A DNA stretch of 64,000 nt, taken from the NCBI GenBank assembly GCA_035283685.1, contig DATETJ010000009.1:248001-312000 (forward strand), read 5' to 3'. Shown here piece after piece: positions 35,592 to 44,171 of the stretch (positions are counted from its first letter, which is position 1; every line of letters starts with the position of its first letter). The position numbers were made by a program, and so were the translations under genes. Under the pieces are notes generated by a model. It saw nothing but the letters and a program-made list of their open reading frames with translations. It ran no database searches and was not told the DNA's origin. The stretch comes from Candidatus Bathyarchaeia archaeon (lineage in GTDB: Archaea; Thermoproteota; Bathyarchaeia; Bathyarchaeales; Bathyarchaeaceae).

Positions 35592-36860
35592 ATGTATGCC
35601 GCCTGGACTGTAAAACACAAACCGCGCTCGCTAAGCGAGGTTGTAGGCAACGAAGAAGCAATTCAGAAACTCGTCAGCTGGGTTAAATCATGGGATAAGA
35701 GCGTACCCAAAAGGCGAGCCGCGTTTCTCTTTGGTCCTCCGGGCATTGGCAAAACGTTAACTGTTGAAGCCTTAGCCAACGACCTCAACTTGGAGCTGGT
35801 CGAACGGAACGCCAGCGACTACCGCACAGAAGAAGCAGTTCAAAAATTCGCAGGCTTAGCCTCACAGTCTGGCACATTGTTCGGAAAAAAACGTTTAATC
35901 CTATTCGACGAACTAGATGGCTTGACAGGCAGAGAAGATAGAGGTGGCGTCGGCGCCATCACCCAAATCGCGAAAAACGCGCTCGTACCCATCATACTAA
36001 TTGCTAACAACGCCTATGACCCACGACTAGGCGCCTTGCGCTTCTACTGCGAAACCATTGAGTTCAAAAAACCCGCTGCAGGCGCTGTTATGAAACATCT
36101 CAACCGCATCTGCGACCGAGAAGGCATAAAAGCCGAAGAATCAGCGCTGAAATTCATTGCTCAACGCAGCGAAGGCGACGTGCGTTCAGCTGTCAACGAC
36201 CTGCAGGCTTTGGCACAGGGCAAACAGACGCTGACCTTCGACGATGTGTCTTGGCTGGCTTACCGAGACCGAAAAGAAGCCATATTCAACGTCCTGCGCC
36301 TAGTCTTCTATGGCAAGAGCGCAGAGCAAGCTAAGCATGCGGTTGACATGGCGGATGTTGACCCAGACATGTTATTCGAATGGATTTATGAGAACCTCCC
36401 GCACCACCTGAGCGACCCTCATGACCTGGCCAATGCCATGGACTCGCTGGCAACAGCCGACCTCTACCGTGGACGAATCGCAAAAACTCAAAACTGGACC
36501 TTAATGCGCTACGTGATTGACTTCATGACGGCAGGCGTAGCCATGGCACGAGAAAAAACGCAGCCCGCTGGATTCGTGCCCCTGAAGTTTCCAACGCGGA
36601 TAAAGACGCTGTCTCAGACTCGGGCAGAGCGCCAGATGCGGTCAGCCATCGGTTTCAAAATCAAGAAGCGCTGCCACACATCCGTCAAACTGGCGACGAA
36701 GGAAATCCTGCCCTACATACGCATCATGTTCGAAAACAATGCACAGAATGCCGCTGACCTAGCTAAGTGGCTAGACCTGGACGAAGCTATGATCGAGTGT
36801 TTGGCGGGAAGCAAGAAACAGGCAAAGACAATAGTCAAGAAGTTTTCTGAGACCGAGTAG
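35592..36860 (+). CDS. rfcL: Replication factor C large subunit
   Basis: The 422-residue product is the clamp-loader large subunit, with WTVKHKPRSL, Walker A (FGPPGIGKT), Walker B (LILFDELDGL) and a longer helical C-terminal domain. Unlike RFC-S it lacks the SRC motif, as is normal. The usual PCNA-interacting motif at the extreme C-terminus is not obvious; the protein ends KKFSETE. It is in an operon with rfcS. Confidence 0.96.
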   Translation: MYAAWTVKHKPRSLSEVVGNEEAIQKLVSWVKSWDKSVPKRRAAFLFGPPGIGKTLTVEALANDLNLELVERNASDYRTEEAVQKFAGLASQSGTLFGKKRLILFDELDGLTGREDRGGVGAITQIAKNALVPIILIANNAYDPRLGALRFYCETIEFKKPAAGAVMKHLNRICDREGIKAEESALKFIAQRSEGDVRSAVNDLQALAQGKQTLTFDDVSWLAYRDRKEAIFNVLRLVFYGKSAEQAKHAVDMADVDPDMLFEWIYENLPHHLSDPHDLANAMDSLATADLYRGRIAKTQNWTLMRYVIDFMTAGVAMAREKTQPAGFVPLKFPTRIKTLSQTRAERQMRSAIGFKIKKRCHTSVKLATKEILPYIRIMFENNAQNAADLAKWLDLDEAMIECLAGSKKQAKTIVKKFSETE

Positions 36861-36963
36861 AATTCGAGTTGAATCGCTCTCCTTCAGTGAAACCCTCGAG
36901 CTGCCAATCGTTAGTTTTAAAACACTATCCGTACACAATAGGTAGACTCAAAGTAGAGGTGAA

Positions 36964-37389
36964 ATGTTCAAAATGGTCAAGGTAGATGGCTATGAAATCC
37001 CTGAGGGTTTATACTACAGCAAAGACTGGTTCTGGGCAAAAGTTGAAGGTGACAAAGTGAGAATGGGAGTCACTGACTACTCTCAGAAGCAACTTCGAGA
37101 AATCGTGTTTGTGGAGTTGCCAAGCGCGGGCGGAACAGTCAGCGCCAACACGCCTTTCGGAAGTGTTGAGTCAGTCAAAGCAGTTTCAGACCTGATATCA
37201 CCGTTAAGCGGCACAATCGATCAAGTCAACCCAGAGGTGACGTCCAAGCCTGAAATCCTGAATGAAGACCCCTTCAACAAAGGATGGCTGCTGGTCATTA
37301 CGCCTTCAAACCTGAACGCTGAACTCAGCGCTCTGATGGACTTCAACAAGTCAGTGGAATGGCACAAGAGTCTAATCGCCAAGGGCTAA
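36964..37389 (+). CDS. gcvH: GcvH-like lipoyl carrier protein
   Basis: The 141-residue product matches glycine cleavage H protein, including VRMGVTDYSQKQL and the lipoylation site ESVKAVSD (Lys). GAGGTGA precedes the ATG. No GcvT or GcvP is nearby. It is instead 14 bases before a flavin disulfide oxidoreductase, so it could be a carrier for that enzyme or for another lipoate-dependent pathway. Confidence 0.9.
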   Translation: MFKMVKVDGYEIPEGLYYSKDWFWAKVEGDKVRMGVTDYSQKQLREIVFVELPSAGGTVSANTPFGSVESVKAVSDLISPLSGTIDQVNPEVTSKPEILNEDPFNKGWLLVITPSNLNAELSALMDFNKSVEWHKSLIAKG

Positions 37390-37402
37390 AAGGCGCATAG
37401 AA

Positions 37403-38752
37403 TTGCCGCGAAAAATTGTGATCATAGGCGCACATGCAGGCGCCGTAGACGCAGCCAGCGCTGCACGAAAAACCGATCGCACAGCCGAGATTATCCTACT
37501 TACAACTGAAAAGTACTCAGGCTATTCACGATGTGGCATCCCATTTGTCATAGGTGGACACATACCCAAACTGACCGACCTGATTGTCTATCCGTCCTCG
37601 TATTACCAAATGATGAAACTTGACCTGCGCCGAGAGACCACTGCCACAAACATCGATCCAAAGGCCAAAACAGTTGAAACCGTGGACAAAACCGGAAAGC
37701 AAGAAAACCTCCAATACGACAGCCTTGTAATTGCCACTGGAGCCAACGCGTTCATTCCACCAATCAAAGGAAAAGAAAAACAAGGCATACACACTGTTCG
37801 GACACTTGACGACGGAGAAAAGATCGATCAAGCAATACAGAGAGGCGCCAAAACCGCAGTTGTCCTAGGTGCTGGCCTAATAGGCCTCGAAGTCGCCATC
37901 GGTTTGACAGAGAGAGGCGTGAAGACAACCGTTGTCGAATTGCTGCCTCAGATCATGCCCGTTATGCTCGATGTTGACATGGCTAAGACTGTGCATGAAA
38001 TGCTGGAAGCCCGAGGCATAACCATAATGACTGGTAAAGGCGTAGAAGAATTCGTCGGAGGCGACACAGTCACTGGCGTAGTGGCTGGAGGAGAACAAAT
38101 CAACGCTGACCTGTGCGTAGCCGCATTTGGCGTGAGAGCCAACACTGAACTCGCACAGAAAGCGGGCCTAACGTTAGGCGAAACCAAAGCTGTCAAAGTT
38201 AATCCAAGAATGGAGACCAGTGTACCAGGCATTTATGCCGTTGGAGACTGCACCGAAACTACCCACATGGTGTCTCAAAGACCATACTGCCCACAGCTGG
38301 GCACAGTAGCCGTTAGACAGGGCAAAGTGGCTGGAACCAACGCTGCAGGTGGATATGCCATATTTCCTGGCGCTATGGGCTCCGCGGTTACGAAGTTCTT
38401 TGACACCGAGATCGGCGTAACAGGACTGAACGAATTCTTTGCAAGAAAAGCTGGCTTTGACGTGGTTTCAGGCGTAATCAGCGGCAAAACACGAGCGCAG
38501 TATTACCCCGGAGCTCAGCCGATAAAGGTCAAGATTGTGGTTGAGAAAGCAATGGAACGGATCATTGGCGCACAGATCACCGGTGGAGAAGAAGTCACAC
38601 AGCGGATTAATGCCATATCGATTGGAATACAGAAGAACATAACAGTGCATGAGTTGGCGAAATCGGACACTTGCTATGCGCCTCCGCTATGCGAAACATG
38701 GGAATTGATGGCGTTAGCAGCTGAAGCAGCAATAATAAAACTTGGCAGATAG
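37403..38752 (+). CDS. FAD-dependent NADH oxidase / CoA-disulfide reductase-like protein
   Basis: The 449-residue product has an N-terminal FAD motif (KIVIIGAHAGAVDAA), a single redox cysteine in YSRCGIPFVIGG, the NAD motif AVVLGAGLIGLEVAIGL and the FAD segment GIYAVGDCTE. This is the layout of the group with NADH oxidase and CoA-disulfide reductase; the exact electron acceptor cannot be told. The start is TTG. It is coupled to the lipoyl carrier gene, which hints at lipoamide-linked redox chemistry. Confidence 0.88.
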   Translation: MPRKIVIIGAHAGAVDAASAARKTDRTAEIILLTTEKYSGYSRCGIPFVIGGHIPKLTDLIVYPSSYYQMMKLDLRRETTATNIDPKAKTVETVDKTGKQENLQYDSLVIATGANAFIPPIKGKEKQGIHTVRTLDDGEKIDQAIQRGAKTAVVLGAGLIGLEVAIGLTERGVKTTVVELLPQIMPVMLDVDMAKTVHEMLEARGITIMTGKGVEEFVGGDTVTGVVAGGEQINADLCVAAFGVRANTELAQKAGLTLGETKAVKVNPRMETSVPGIYAVGDCTETTHMVSQRPYCPQLGTVAVRQGKVAGTNAAGGYAIFPGAMGSAVTKFFDTEIGVTGLNEFFARKAGFDVVSGVISGKTRAQYYPGAQPIKVKIVVEKAMERIIGAQITGGEEVTQRINAISIGIQKNITVHELAKSDTCYAPPLCETWELMALAAEAAIIKLGR

Positions 38753-38882
38753 ACTCTGCCCACAACTAGTCTGCGCCATCCCTTTTCATTCATTTTTCCT
38801 ATTGTGAAAGTTATAAATGAGGGAAGCCCTATTAGGTGAATCTCTTTACAACAAGCATGAAAAAAGATGGAGATGCGAAAGG

Positions 38883-39896
38883 ATGCCAATCAAAGTAGCC
38901 ATAAACGGATTCGGCAGAATCGGACGACTTCTCTTCAGAGCTGCAGTGGAACGCAACGCCAACATCGACTTTGTCGCAGTCAACGACATAACAGACCCAA
39001 AGACCCTAGCACACCTGCTGAAATACGATTCAGTGCACGGACGCGCACCTTTCCCAGTTGAAGCCGCGCCCGATGGCGTAATCGTCAAAGGCAAGAAAAT
39101 CAAGACTCTGAGGGAACGCGATCCATCAAAGCTACCGTGGAAAGACCTTGATGTCTACTTAGCCGTGGAATCTACAGGCTTGTTCACCGACCGCGAAAAA
39201 GCCGCAATGCATTTGACAGCTGGAGCAAAGAAAGTCCTGATTTCAGCGCCAGCTAAAAACCCCGACATAACCATCGTCATGGGCGTAAACGACAATCAGT
39301 ATGATCACGCAAAACACAACATACTCTCCAATGCTTCATGTACAACCAACTGCGTCGCTCCCGTTGCCAAGGTTCTGCATGACAGCTTCGGCCTCAAAAG
39401 CGGCTTCATGATGACAGCACACGCATACACAAACGACCAGAGAATACAAGACTTGGTTCACTCGGACCTTCGGAGAGCGCGAGCTGGTGCAGTAAACATT
39501 ATACCGACCTCAACGGGGGCAGCGAAAGCAGCAACGCTAGTGTTGCCGGAACTAACTGGACGAATGGACGGAATCGCCCTCAGAGTCCCTGTTCCAGACG
39601 TCTCTATCGTAGACTTGACCTGTGTCCTAGAGAAGAGCACAACCAAGGAAGAGATCAACGAGGCGTTCAAGAAAGCAGCTGAAGGACCGTTAAAGGGTAT
39701 TCTGGAATACACAGACGACCCAGTCGTCTCGCAGGACTTTCTGCACAGCACTTGGTCAGCGGCCTTTGACGCGCAGTCAACCATGGTCATTGGTGGTAAC
39801 TTTGTTAAAGTGCTTGCCTGGTATGACAACGAGTGGGGCTTCAGCTGCCGAATGACGGAGCTCATCGAGCTCATCGGCAAGAAAGCAGGATTCTAA
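38883..39896 (+). CDS. gap: Glyceraldehyde-3-phosphate dehydrogenase, bacterial class I
   Basis: The 337-residue product is the bacterial/eukaryal type of GAPDH, with NGFGRIGRLLFR, the active site SNASCTTNC and WYDNEWGFS. The usual archaeal type II enzyme has a different sequence around the cysteine. The residue pattern VNDITD after the second strand suggests NAD preference. The start is ATG 38883; the frame is open further upstream but the fold begins here. It is followed 108 bases later by pgk, so the pair links the two central steps of glycolysis. Transfer from bacteria is likely. Confidence 0.95.
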   Translation: MPIKVAINGFGRIGRLLFRAAVERNANIDFVAVNDITDPKTLAHLLKYDSVHGRAPFPVEAAPDGVIVKGKKIKTLRERDPSKLPWKDLDVYLAVESTGLFTDREKAAMHLTAGAKKVLISAPAKNPDITIVMGVNDNQYDHAKHNILSNASCTTNCVAPVAKVLHDSFGLKSGFMMTAHAYTNDQRIQDLVHSDLRRARAGAVNIIPTSTGAAKAATLVLPELTGRMDGIALRVPVPDVSIVDLTCVLEKSTTKEEINEAFKKAAEGPLKGILEYTDDPVVSQDFLHSTWSAAFDAQSTMVIGGNFVKVLAWYDNEWGFSCRMTELIELIGKKAGF

Positions 39897-40004
39897 GAGC
39901 CGAATTCCAACCCTCTCTTTTATTTTTTGTTGGACAAGTGATAAATACAGCAAGTTTAGACTACGCTTCTCTCAGCATCACACGTTCAGAAACAGGTGAA
40001 TAGT

Positions 40005-41231
40005 ATGCCACGAATCCTGACGATGGATGATTATGACTTTAAAGGAAAAACCGCCCTAGTCAGGGTGGATTTTAACAGCCCCATTGACCCAAAAACTAAG
40101 AAAGTCTTGGACGACACGCGCATCAAAGCGCATGGGGAATCTACCGTTAAGGAGTTGTCTCAGAAAGGCGCCAAAGTCGTGATTCTCGCGCATCAGGGCA
40201 GACCCGGCGACGCAGACTTCACACCCTTGAAAGAACATGCTCAAATACTCGGCAAAATTCTGGCAAAACCAGTGAAGTACGTTGACGACGTTTTCGGCGA
40301 AAAAGCTCAAAAAGCCATCAAGGAGCTAAAAAACGGAGAAATTCTCATCCTAGACAACGTTCGTAGCTTTGCAGACGAACAAAAGAAGGGAACTCCAGAA
40401 GACCACGCAAAGACAGAAATGGTTGAGAAACTGGCTCCGTTAGCCAATGTGTTCGTAAACGACGCCTTTGCAGCAGCACACCGCGCCCATGTATCAATTG
40501 TAGGCTTCACAGGTGTATTGCCTAGTGTGGCGGGGCGAATCATGGAACGTGAAGTCACAGCGTTGACGAAAGTTGTTCAAAATCCTGAGAAGCCATGCGT
40601 CTACGTCTTAGGCGGCGCCAAAGCTGATGATGCGCTTAAGATCAGCCAATATGTGCTGAAGAACAAGATCGCCGACCATGTGTTGACGGGAGGTGTGGTC
40701 GGTCATCTCTTCCTAGCAGCTAAGGGAATCGACTTGGGCAAGCCCAACATGGAGTTCTTGGAGAAAAAAGAACTGACTCAGTTCATCTCGGGCATCAAAG
40801 ACCTCATGAAGAACTACGCGAGGAACATTGAAGTTCCTGTGGATTTAGCTGTAGAAACAGATGGAAAACGGATGGAAATCCCAGTCAGCAAGCTGCCAAC
40901 CAAGTATCCGATCTTTGACATTGGAAGCGAAACAGCAAAAAAATATGTGGGAATTGTCAAAGGCGCCAAATCAATAGTTGTCAGCGGACCCATGGGAGTT
41001 TTTGAAAACAAACAGTTCGCTCTCGGAACCACTAAGACTTTTGAAGCCATAGCCTCGTCTAAAGCTTTCTCGCTCGTGGGAGGTGGACATTCAATCGCTG
41101 CGGTCGAAGAGCTTGGACTAGCCAAGAAAATGGGGTACGTCAGCACGGCTGGAGGCGCTCTCATAGAATTCCTCATGGGCGAGCAGTTACCAGGGGTCGT
41201 AGCATTAGTGAAGGCAGCTGCGCGAGCCTAA
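40005..41231 (+). CDS. pgk: Phosphoglycerate kinase
   Basis: The 408-residue product has the PGK signatures: VRVDFNSPID, HQGRPGD, the segment GGAKADDAL and the glycine-rich VSGPMGVFE and VGGGHSIAA. It interconverts 1,3-bisphosphoglycerate and 3-phosphoglycerate with ADP/ATP. I choose ATG 40005, with AGGTGA just upstream; the in-frame GTG at 39996 lies inside that ribosome site. Partner of the adjacent GAPDH gene. Confidence 0.96.
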   Translation: MPRILTMDDYDFKGKTALVRVDFNSPIDPKTKKVLDDTRIKAHGESTVKELSQKGAKVVILAHQGRPGDADFTPLKEHAQILGKILAKPVKYVDDVFGEKAQKAIKELKNGEILILDNVRSFADEQKKGTPEDHAKTEMVEKLAPLANVFVNDAFAAAHRAHVSIVGFTGVLPSVAGRIMEREVTALTKVVQNPEKPCVYVLGGAKADDALKISQYVLKNKIADHVLTGGVVGHLFLAAKGIDLGKPNMEFLEKKELTQFISGIKDLMKNYARNIEVPVDLAVETDGKRMEIPVSKLPTKYPIFDIGSETAKKYVGIVKGAKSIVVSGPMGVFENKQFALGTTKTFEAIASSKAFSLVGGGHSIAAVEELGLAKKMGYVSTAGGALIEFLMGEQLPGVVALVKAAARA

Positions 41232-41260
41232 GCATCTCTTTTCTTTCTATAGAAACTAGG

Positions 41261-41506
41261 CTATTTTCTTTTGATAACTGAGAGAAGAGCTACTGCGAGG
41301 AATGCTACTCCAGCCCAGAAGAAGTTGCCGCCAGTGAGGAACCACACAACCACTGCAATAATGGCTGCAGGTAAGAAGAAAAGCATGACTTTGGCGATGA
41401 CTATAATCACGATAAGGCCTATGACGAGAAGCACCAGCAGAAGAATAACCTCAAAGAGAAAGCCTAACTGAGGCAAGAGAGAAGTGGGCAACTGAATCAT
41501 CCGCAA
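41261..41506 (-). CDS. Small membrane protein
   Basis: The 81-residue product has two or three hydrophobic helices (about residues 15-40, 42-58 and 62-77) and a basic end (VIKRK). Function unknown. It converges with pgk and lies just downstream of the initiator tRNA. Confidence 0.55.
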   Translation of the reverse strand: MRMIQLPTSLLPQLGFLFEVILLLVLLVIGLIVIIVIAKVMLFFLPAAIIAVVVWFLTGGNFFWAGVAFLAVALLSVIKRK

Positions 41507-41571
41507 TCCCTTTCGGCAAATTAAGCTTAGCCTCTATTAAAGTTTTCAACGAGGGCAGAGGCTGCGATGTT

Positions 41572-41672
41572 TGGTAGCGGGGGGTAGATTTGAACTACCG
41601 ATCTCTGGGTTATGAGCCCAGCGGGTTAACCTGGCTACCCCACCCGTGTAGGACCTGCAGCTAGGTCTCGCT
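41572..41672 (-). tRNA. Initiator tRNA-Met (CAU) with acceptor-stem intron
   Basis: Read on the minus strand, D arm (GGGT/ACCC), anticodon arm (CTGGG-CTCATAA-CCCAG) and T arm (GGTAG-TTCAAAT-CTACC) are perfect, and the 3' strand of the acceptor stem CCCCGCT is followed by A and an encoded CCA. The matching 5' strand AGCGGGG is only obtained by removing 23 bases (41646-41668) between its fourth and fifth nucleotides. The spliced molecule has the A1-U72 pair and three G-C pairs next to the anticodon loop, the marks of an archaeal initiator. The anticodon is at 41612-41614. Confidence 0.92.
41646..41668 (-). other. 23-nt tRNA intron in the acceptor stem
   Basis: The flanks fold into a bulge-helix-bulge. 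The outer helix is ACC/GGT and the central 4-bp helix is GTAG/CTAC. Three-base bulges are CGA on the 5' side (cut after CG) and ACG on the 3' side (cut after AC). The intron hairpin is GACCT-AGCTGC-AGGTC. This is what archaeal tRNA splicing endonuclease recognises, and the predicted cuts restore exactly the acceptor stem. Confidence 0.88.
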
Positions 41673-41770
41673 ACGGTTTTTCCCCGCCATCTTCAGAGTT
41701 GATGGATTCGCGAGCTTAAAAGGTTTTTATGGCTGCATCGGATATGGCTATAACCCGTTTGGCACCATAG

Positions 41771-42460
41771 GTGAGTGTTCCGAGTTTGGACAAGTCTGTT
41801 TTCCGCGTGTTGTCTAAGCCTGTGTTTGAGAAGCCTGTTTTAGTTGAGGGGTTGCCCGGCTTTGGCAATGTGGGTAGATTGGCCGCTCGTTTGCTGATCG
41901 AGTTTACGCGTGGTGAGACTTTTGCTGAGTTGTATTCGCCTGCGTTTCCAGACTTTGTGAACGTTGAAAAGGATGGTGTGGCTCGTCCGCCTCATTACGA
42001 GTTTAGTAGGGCGGTTTTTGGCAAAGCGGAGTTTCTGGTTTTGACTGGCGAGGCTCAGCTTGCACGTGACGACGTTTTGGCTCATTACAGGCTTTGTAGC
42101 GAAATCTTGGATTTTGGGGAGCAGTTTGGCTGCAAGTTTCTGGCGACTATGGGCGGCGTGCCTCAACCTCGCCCAGCTGGCGAGGTTTATGTTGCGGCGA
42201 CATCGGCGAAGTTGGCAGTTGAAACCATGGAAAAAGGCGCCGTACTATATGGCAGTGGGCGGATTGCAGGCGCGGCTGGTCTAATGCTGGGCTTGGCAAA
42301 GGAACGCAGATGGGAAGGCATCTGCCTGCTCGGTGCAACGACAGGCCTGAAAGCCGATAAGAACGCGGCTTTTAACGTGTTTAAGTTCCTTATGCGACTG
42401 TTTGGTGTTGAGGCAGGGTTGAACAACAGGAAGCCTGAGACGACACAGGAGAAAACCTGA
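41771..42460 (+). CDS. PAC2-family protein
   Basis: The 229-residue product matches the PAC2 (proteasome assembly chaperone 2) family, with LVEGLPGFGNVGRLAA, LVLTGEAQL and MGGVPQPRP. Archaeal members are thought to help assemble proteasomes, but this is not well proven. The start is GTG. It is divergently placed to the initiator tRNA and upstream of the wHTH cluster. Confidence 0.82.
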   Translation: MSVPSLDKSVFRVLSKPVFEKPVLVEGLPGFGNVGRLAARLLIEFTRGETFAELYSPAFPDFVNVEKDGVARPPHYEFSRAVFGKAEFLVLTGEAQLARDDVLAHYRLCSEILDFGEQFGCKFLATMGGVPQPRPAGEVYVAATSAKLAVETMEKGAVLYGSGRIAGAAGLMLGLAKERRWEGICLLGATTGLKADKNAAFNVFKFLMRLFGVEAGLNNRKPETTQEKT

Positions 42461-42529
42461 TTCAGTCGTGTGTTGGGATGGCAAATTCTAAAAGTGTAGG
42501 TTGCTAGTATTCGTTCTGGGCGAAAGAGA

Positions 42530-43072
42530 GTGTCGACAAACGTGCCTTTCTCGCTGCGCGTTCGTTTGGGGCAGTACGAAGTTGAGGTCAGTGGCAGCAA
42601 AGACGATGTTCTACGCACATTTGAGGACCTGCTGAATCTTGTTGCCGTGGTTTCAGAGGCATTCTCGCAGGCTGACGCAGAAGCCCCGTCGAATAAGACG
42701 CCCATGCAGTCCGCATCTCCGATGCCGTTGTCTCAATCCCTGTCGCCTTCCGCTGGTGCAAGCGCTTATCCGAGTATTCAGTCGTCTGGTGGTTGTGCCG
42801 ATGCTGTTGTGAGATTGTTGGTAACTGATTGGGGTAGGGTCGCGCCTCGGACGTTGCCCGAGATTGTTGAGGCCATGCGGATCAATGCTGTTCATTATCC
42901 TGTGACGACGTTGTCGGGCGTTCTGAACTGGTTGGTTAGGAAGGGCAAGGTGAAACGTTGGAAGACCGATAAGGGTTACGTATATGTTCTGGCTCAAGCA
43001 ACCGCTATGCCAAACCAGCCACCAACGCAGACGCCGAGCGAAACAGCTGAAGCGTCAACTGAGGGAGTATGA
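42530..43072 (+). CDS. Two-domain winged-helix protein, paralogue 1
   Basis: The 180-residue product has a short N-terminal beta-hairpin/helix domain (LRVRLGQYEVEVSGSKDDVL, then TFEDLLNLV), a Ser/Pro-rich linker and a winged helix (about residues 92-152, with PVTTLSGVLNWLVRKGKVKR). The same layout recurs at 43069, 43663 and 59517. DNA binding is likely; the role of the N-terminal domain is unknown. The start is GTG and the stop overlaps the next gene by 4 bases. Confidence 0.65.
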   Translation: MSTNVPFSLRVRLGQYEVEVSGSKDDVLRTFEDLLNLVAVVSEAFSQADAEAPSNKTPMQSASPMPLSQSLSPSAGASAYPSIQSSGGCADAVVRLLVTDWGRVAPRTLPEIVEAMRINAVHYPVTTLSGVLNWLVRKGKVKRWKTDKGYVYVLAQATAMPNQPPTQTPSETAEASTEGV

Positions 43073-43551
43073 AGACAGTGGCTAAGATTAAAGCGCACAT
43101 CAGGACAGGCTTCGGCGAACTTGAAGTTGAAGGCGAATCAGCGCAGGATCTGATTGAAGCCTTGAAGACTATTACACCCGAGTTTATTGGCGAAGTTGGT
43201 GGGTTGGTGTCCAGCAGGGTCATTGTTTCTTCAAAAGCTGGGTTGGAAGGTGTAGTCGAAATAACGACTGAAGGCCCAGTGGTGACAACTCGCGAGAAAC
43301 TGAGTCACTATGAGGCCATTGGACTCATTCTGTTTGCTTCGGATAGAAAGACAGGCACAGCGACAAAGATAGCCGATTTGCTCAAGTCAAGCGGCATAAA
43401 GTCCATGGTGCCCGCACGGCTAAATGAAATGACCAAAAGAGGATTAGTGTTCAAACCTGACCCAGCAAGACCCGAGTTCAAATTGACACTGCAAGGCGAA
43501 AAATGGATAGAAGATGACGTGCTGGCTCGGTTGAAAGGCGTAACTCAATAA
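43069..43551 (+). CDS. Two-domain winged-helix protein, paralogue 2
   Basis: The 160-residue product starts with the family's N-terminal domain (IKAHIRTGFGELEVEGESAQDL) and ends with a winged helix (about residues 80-155, with MVPARLNEMTKRGLVF). It overlaps paralogue 1 by 4 bases, so the two are translationally coupled and may form a heteromer. Confidence 0.65.
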   Translation: MKTVAKIKAHIRTGFGELEVEGESAQDLIEALKTITPEFIGEVGGLVSSRVIVSSKAGLEGVVEITTEGPVVTTREKLSHYEAIGLILFASDRKTGTATKIADLLKSSGIKSMVPARLNEMTKRGLVFKPDPARPEFKLTLQGEKWIEDDVLARLKGVTQ

Positions 43552-43662
43552 TGCCAAGTAACAGGCATCTTCTTATGTGCTGTGCCGGTATCTGCGAAAG
43601 CGTTATGCCATGTTCTTGAATAATGGTGCCAGCAAGAGGGAAAGCATGACAGGTGAGCCCAA

Positions 43663-44157
43663 TTGAGTGAGGCGGAGCACACGGTTACAGTTAACGTCAA
43701 GTATCAGGGCGTCGAGCAGACGTTCAATGGAAATGTCAATGACGTCTGGATTAGTGTTAACAGGTTTTTCAGTGAAGTTGTTCCAGCTTTTGACATTGCT
43801 CGAAAGGTAACTTTGACGGTTGACTTGGCTAAACTGATCGAAGACTTTAAGGATGTCGTAGCCATCACCCCTGAAGGCCCAGAGCTACTCATATCTAAAG
43901 AGAGGCTGACAGACAGTGAAACTCTTCAACTCCACCTACTAGCAGCTCACATAGGCCATCGACTTGGAAAACTGCAGCAAGACATGATGACAAAAGAGGA
44001 ACTGCAGGTAAAACTTGGCAAGAATATGAAAATAACCACCACAAGACTGGGCGAGTTGATCAAGCAGGGAAACGTAATCAAGACGGAAGAGGGAAGCTAC
44101 AGAATAACAACCAAAGCAATAGCGCAACTGCAAAGAAAGAAAGAAATGATGTTGTAG
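43663..44157 (+). CDS. Two-domain winged-helix protein, paralogue 3
   Basis: The 164-residue product has the same N-terminal type of domain (VTVNVKYQGVEQTFNGNVND) and a winged helix near the C-terminus (MKITTTRLGELIKQGNVIK). The start is TTG. It follows paralogues 1 and 2 after 111 bases. Its middle part (VDLAKLIEDFKDVVAITPEG) resembles the region between domains in paralogue 2 (EITTEGPVVTTREKL). Confidence 0.65.
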   Translation: MSEAEHTVTVNVKYQGVEQTFNGNVNDVWISVNRFFSEVVPAFDIARKVTLTVDLAKLIEDFKDVVAITPEGPELLISKERLTDSETLQLHLLAAHIGHRLGKLQQDMMTKEELQVKLGKNMKITTTRLGELIKQGNVIKTEEGSYRITTKAIAQLQRKKEMML

Positions 44158-44171
44158 GAACTATCTTAAGG

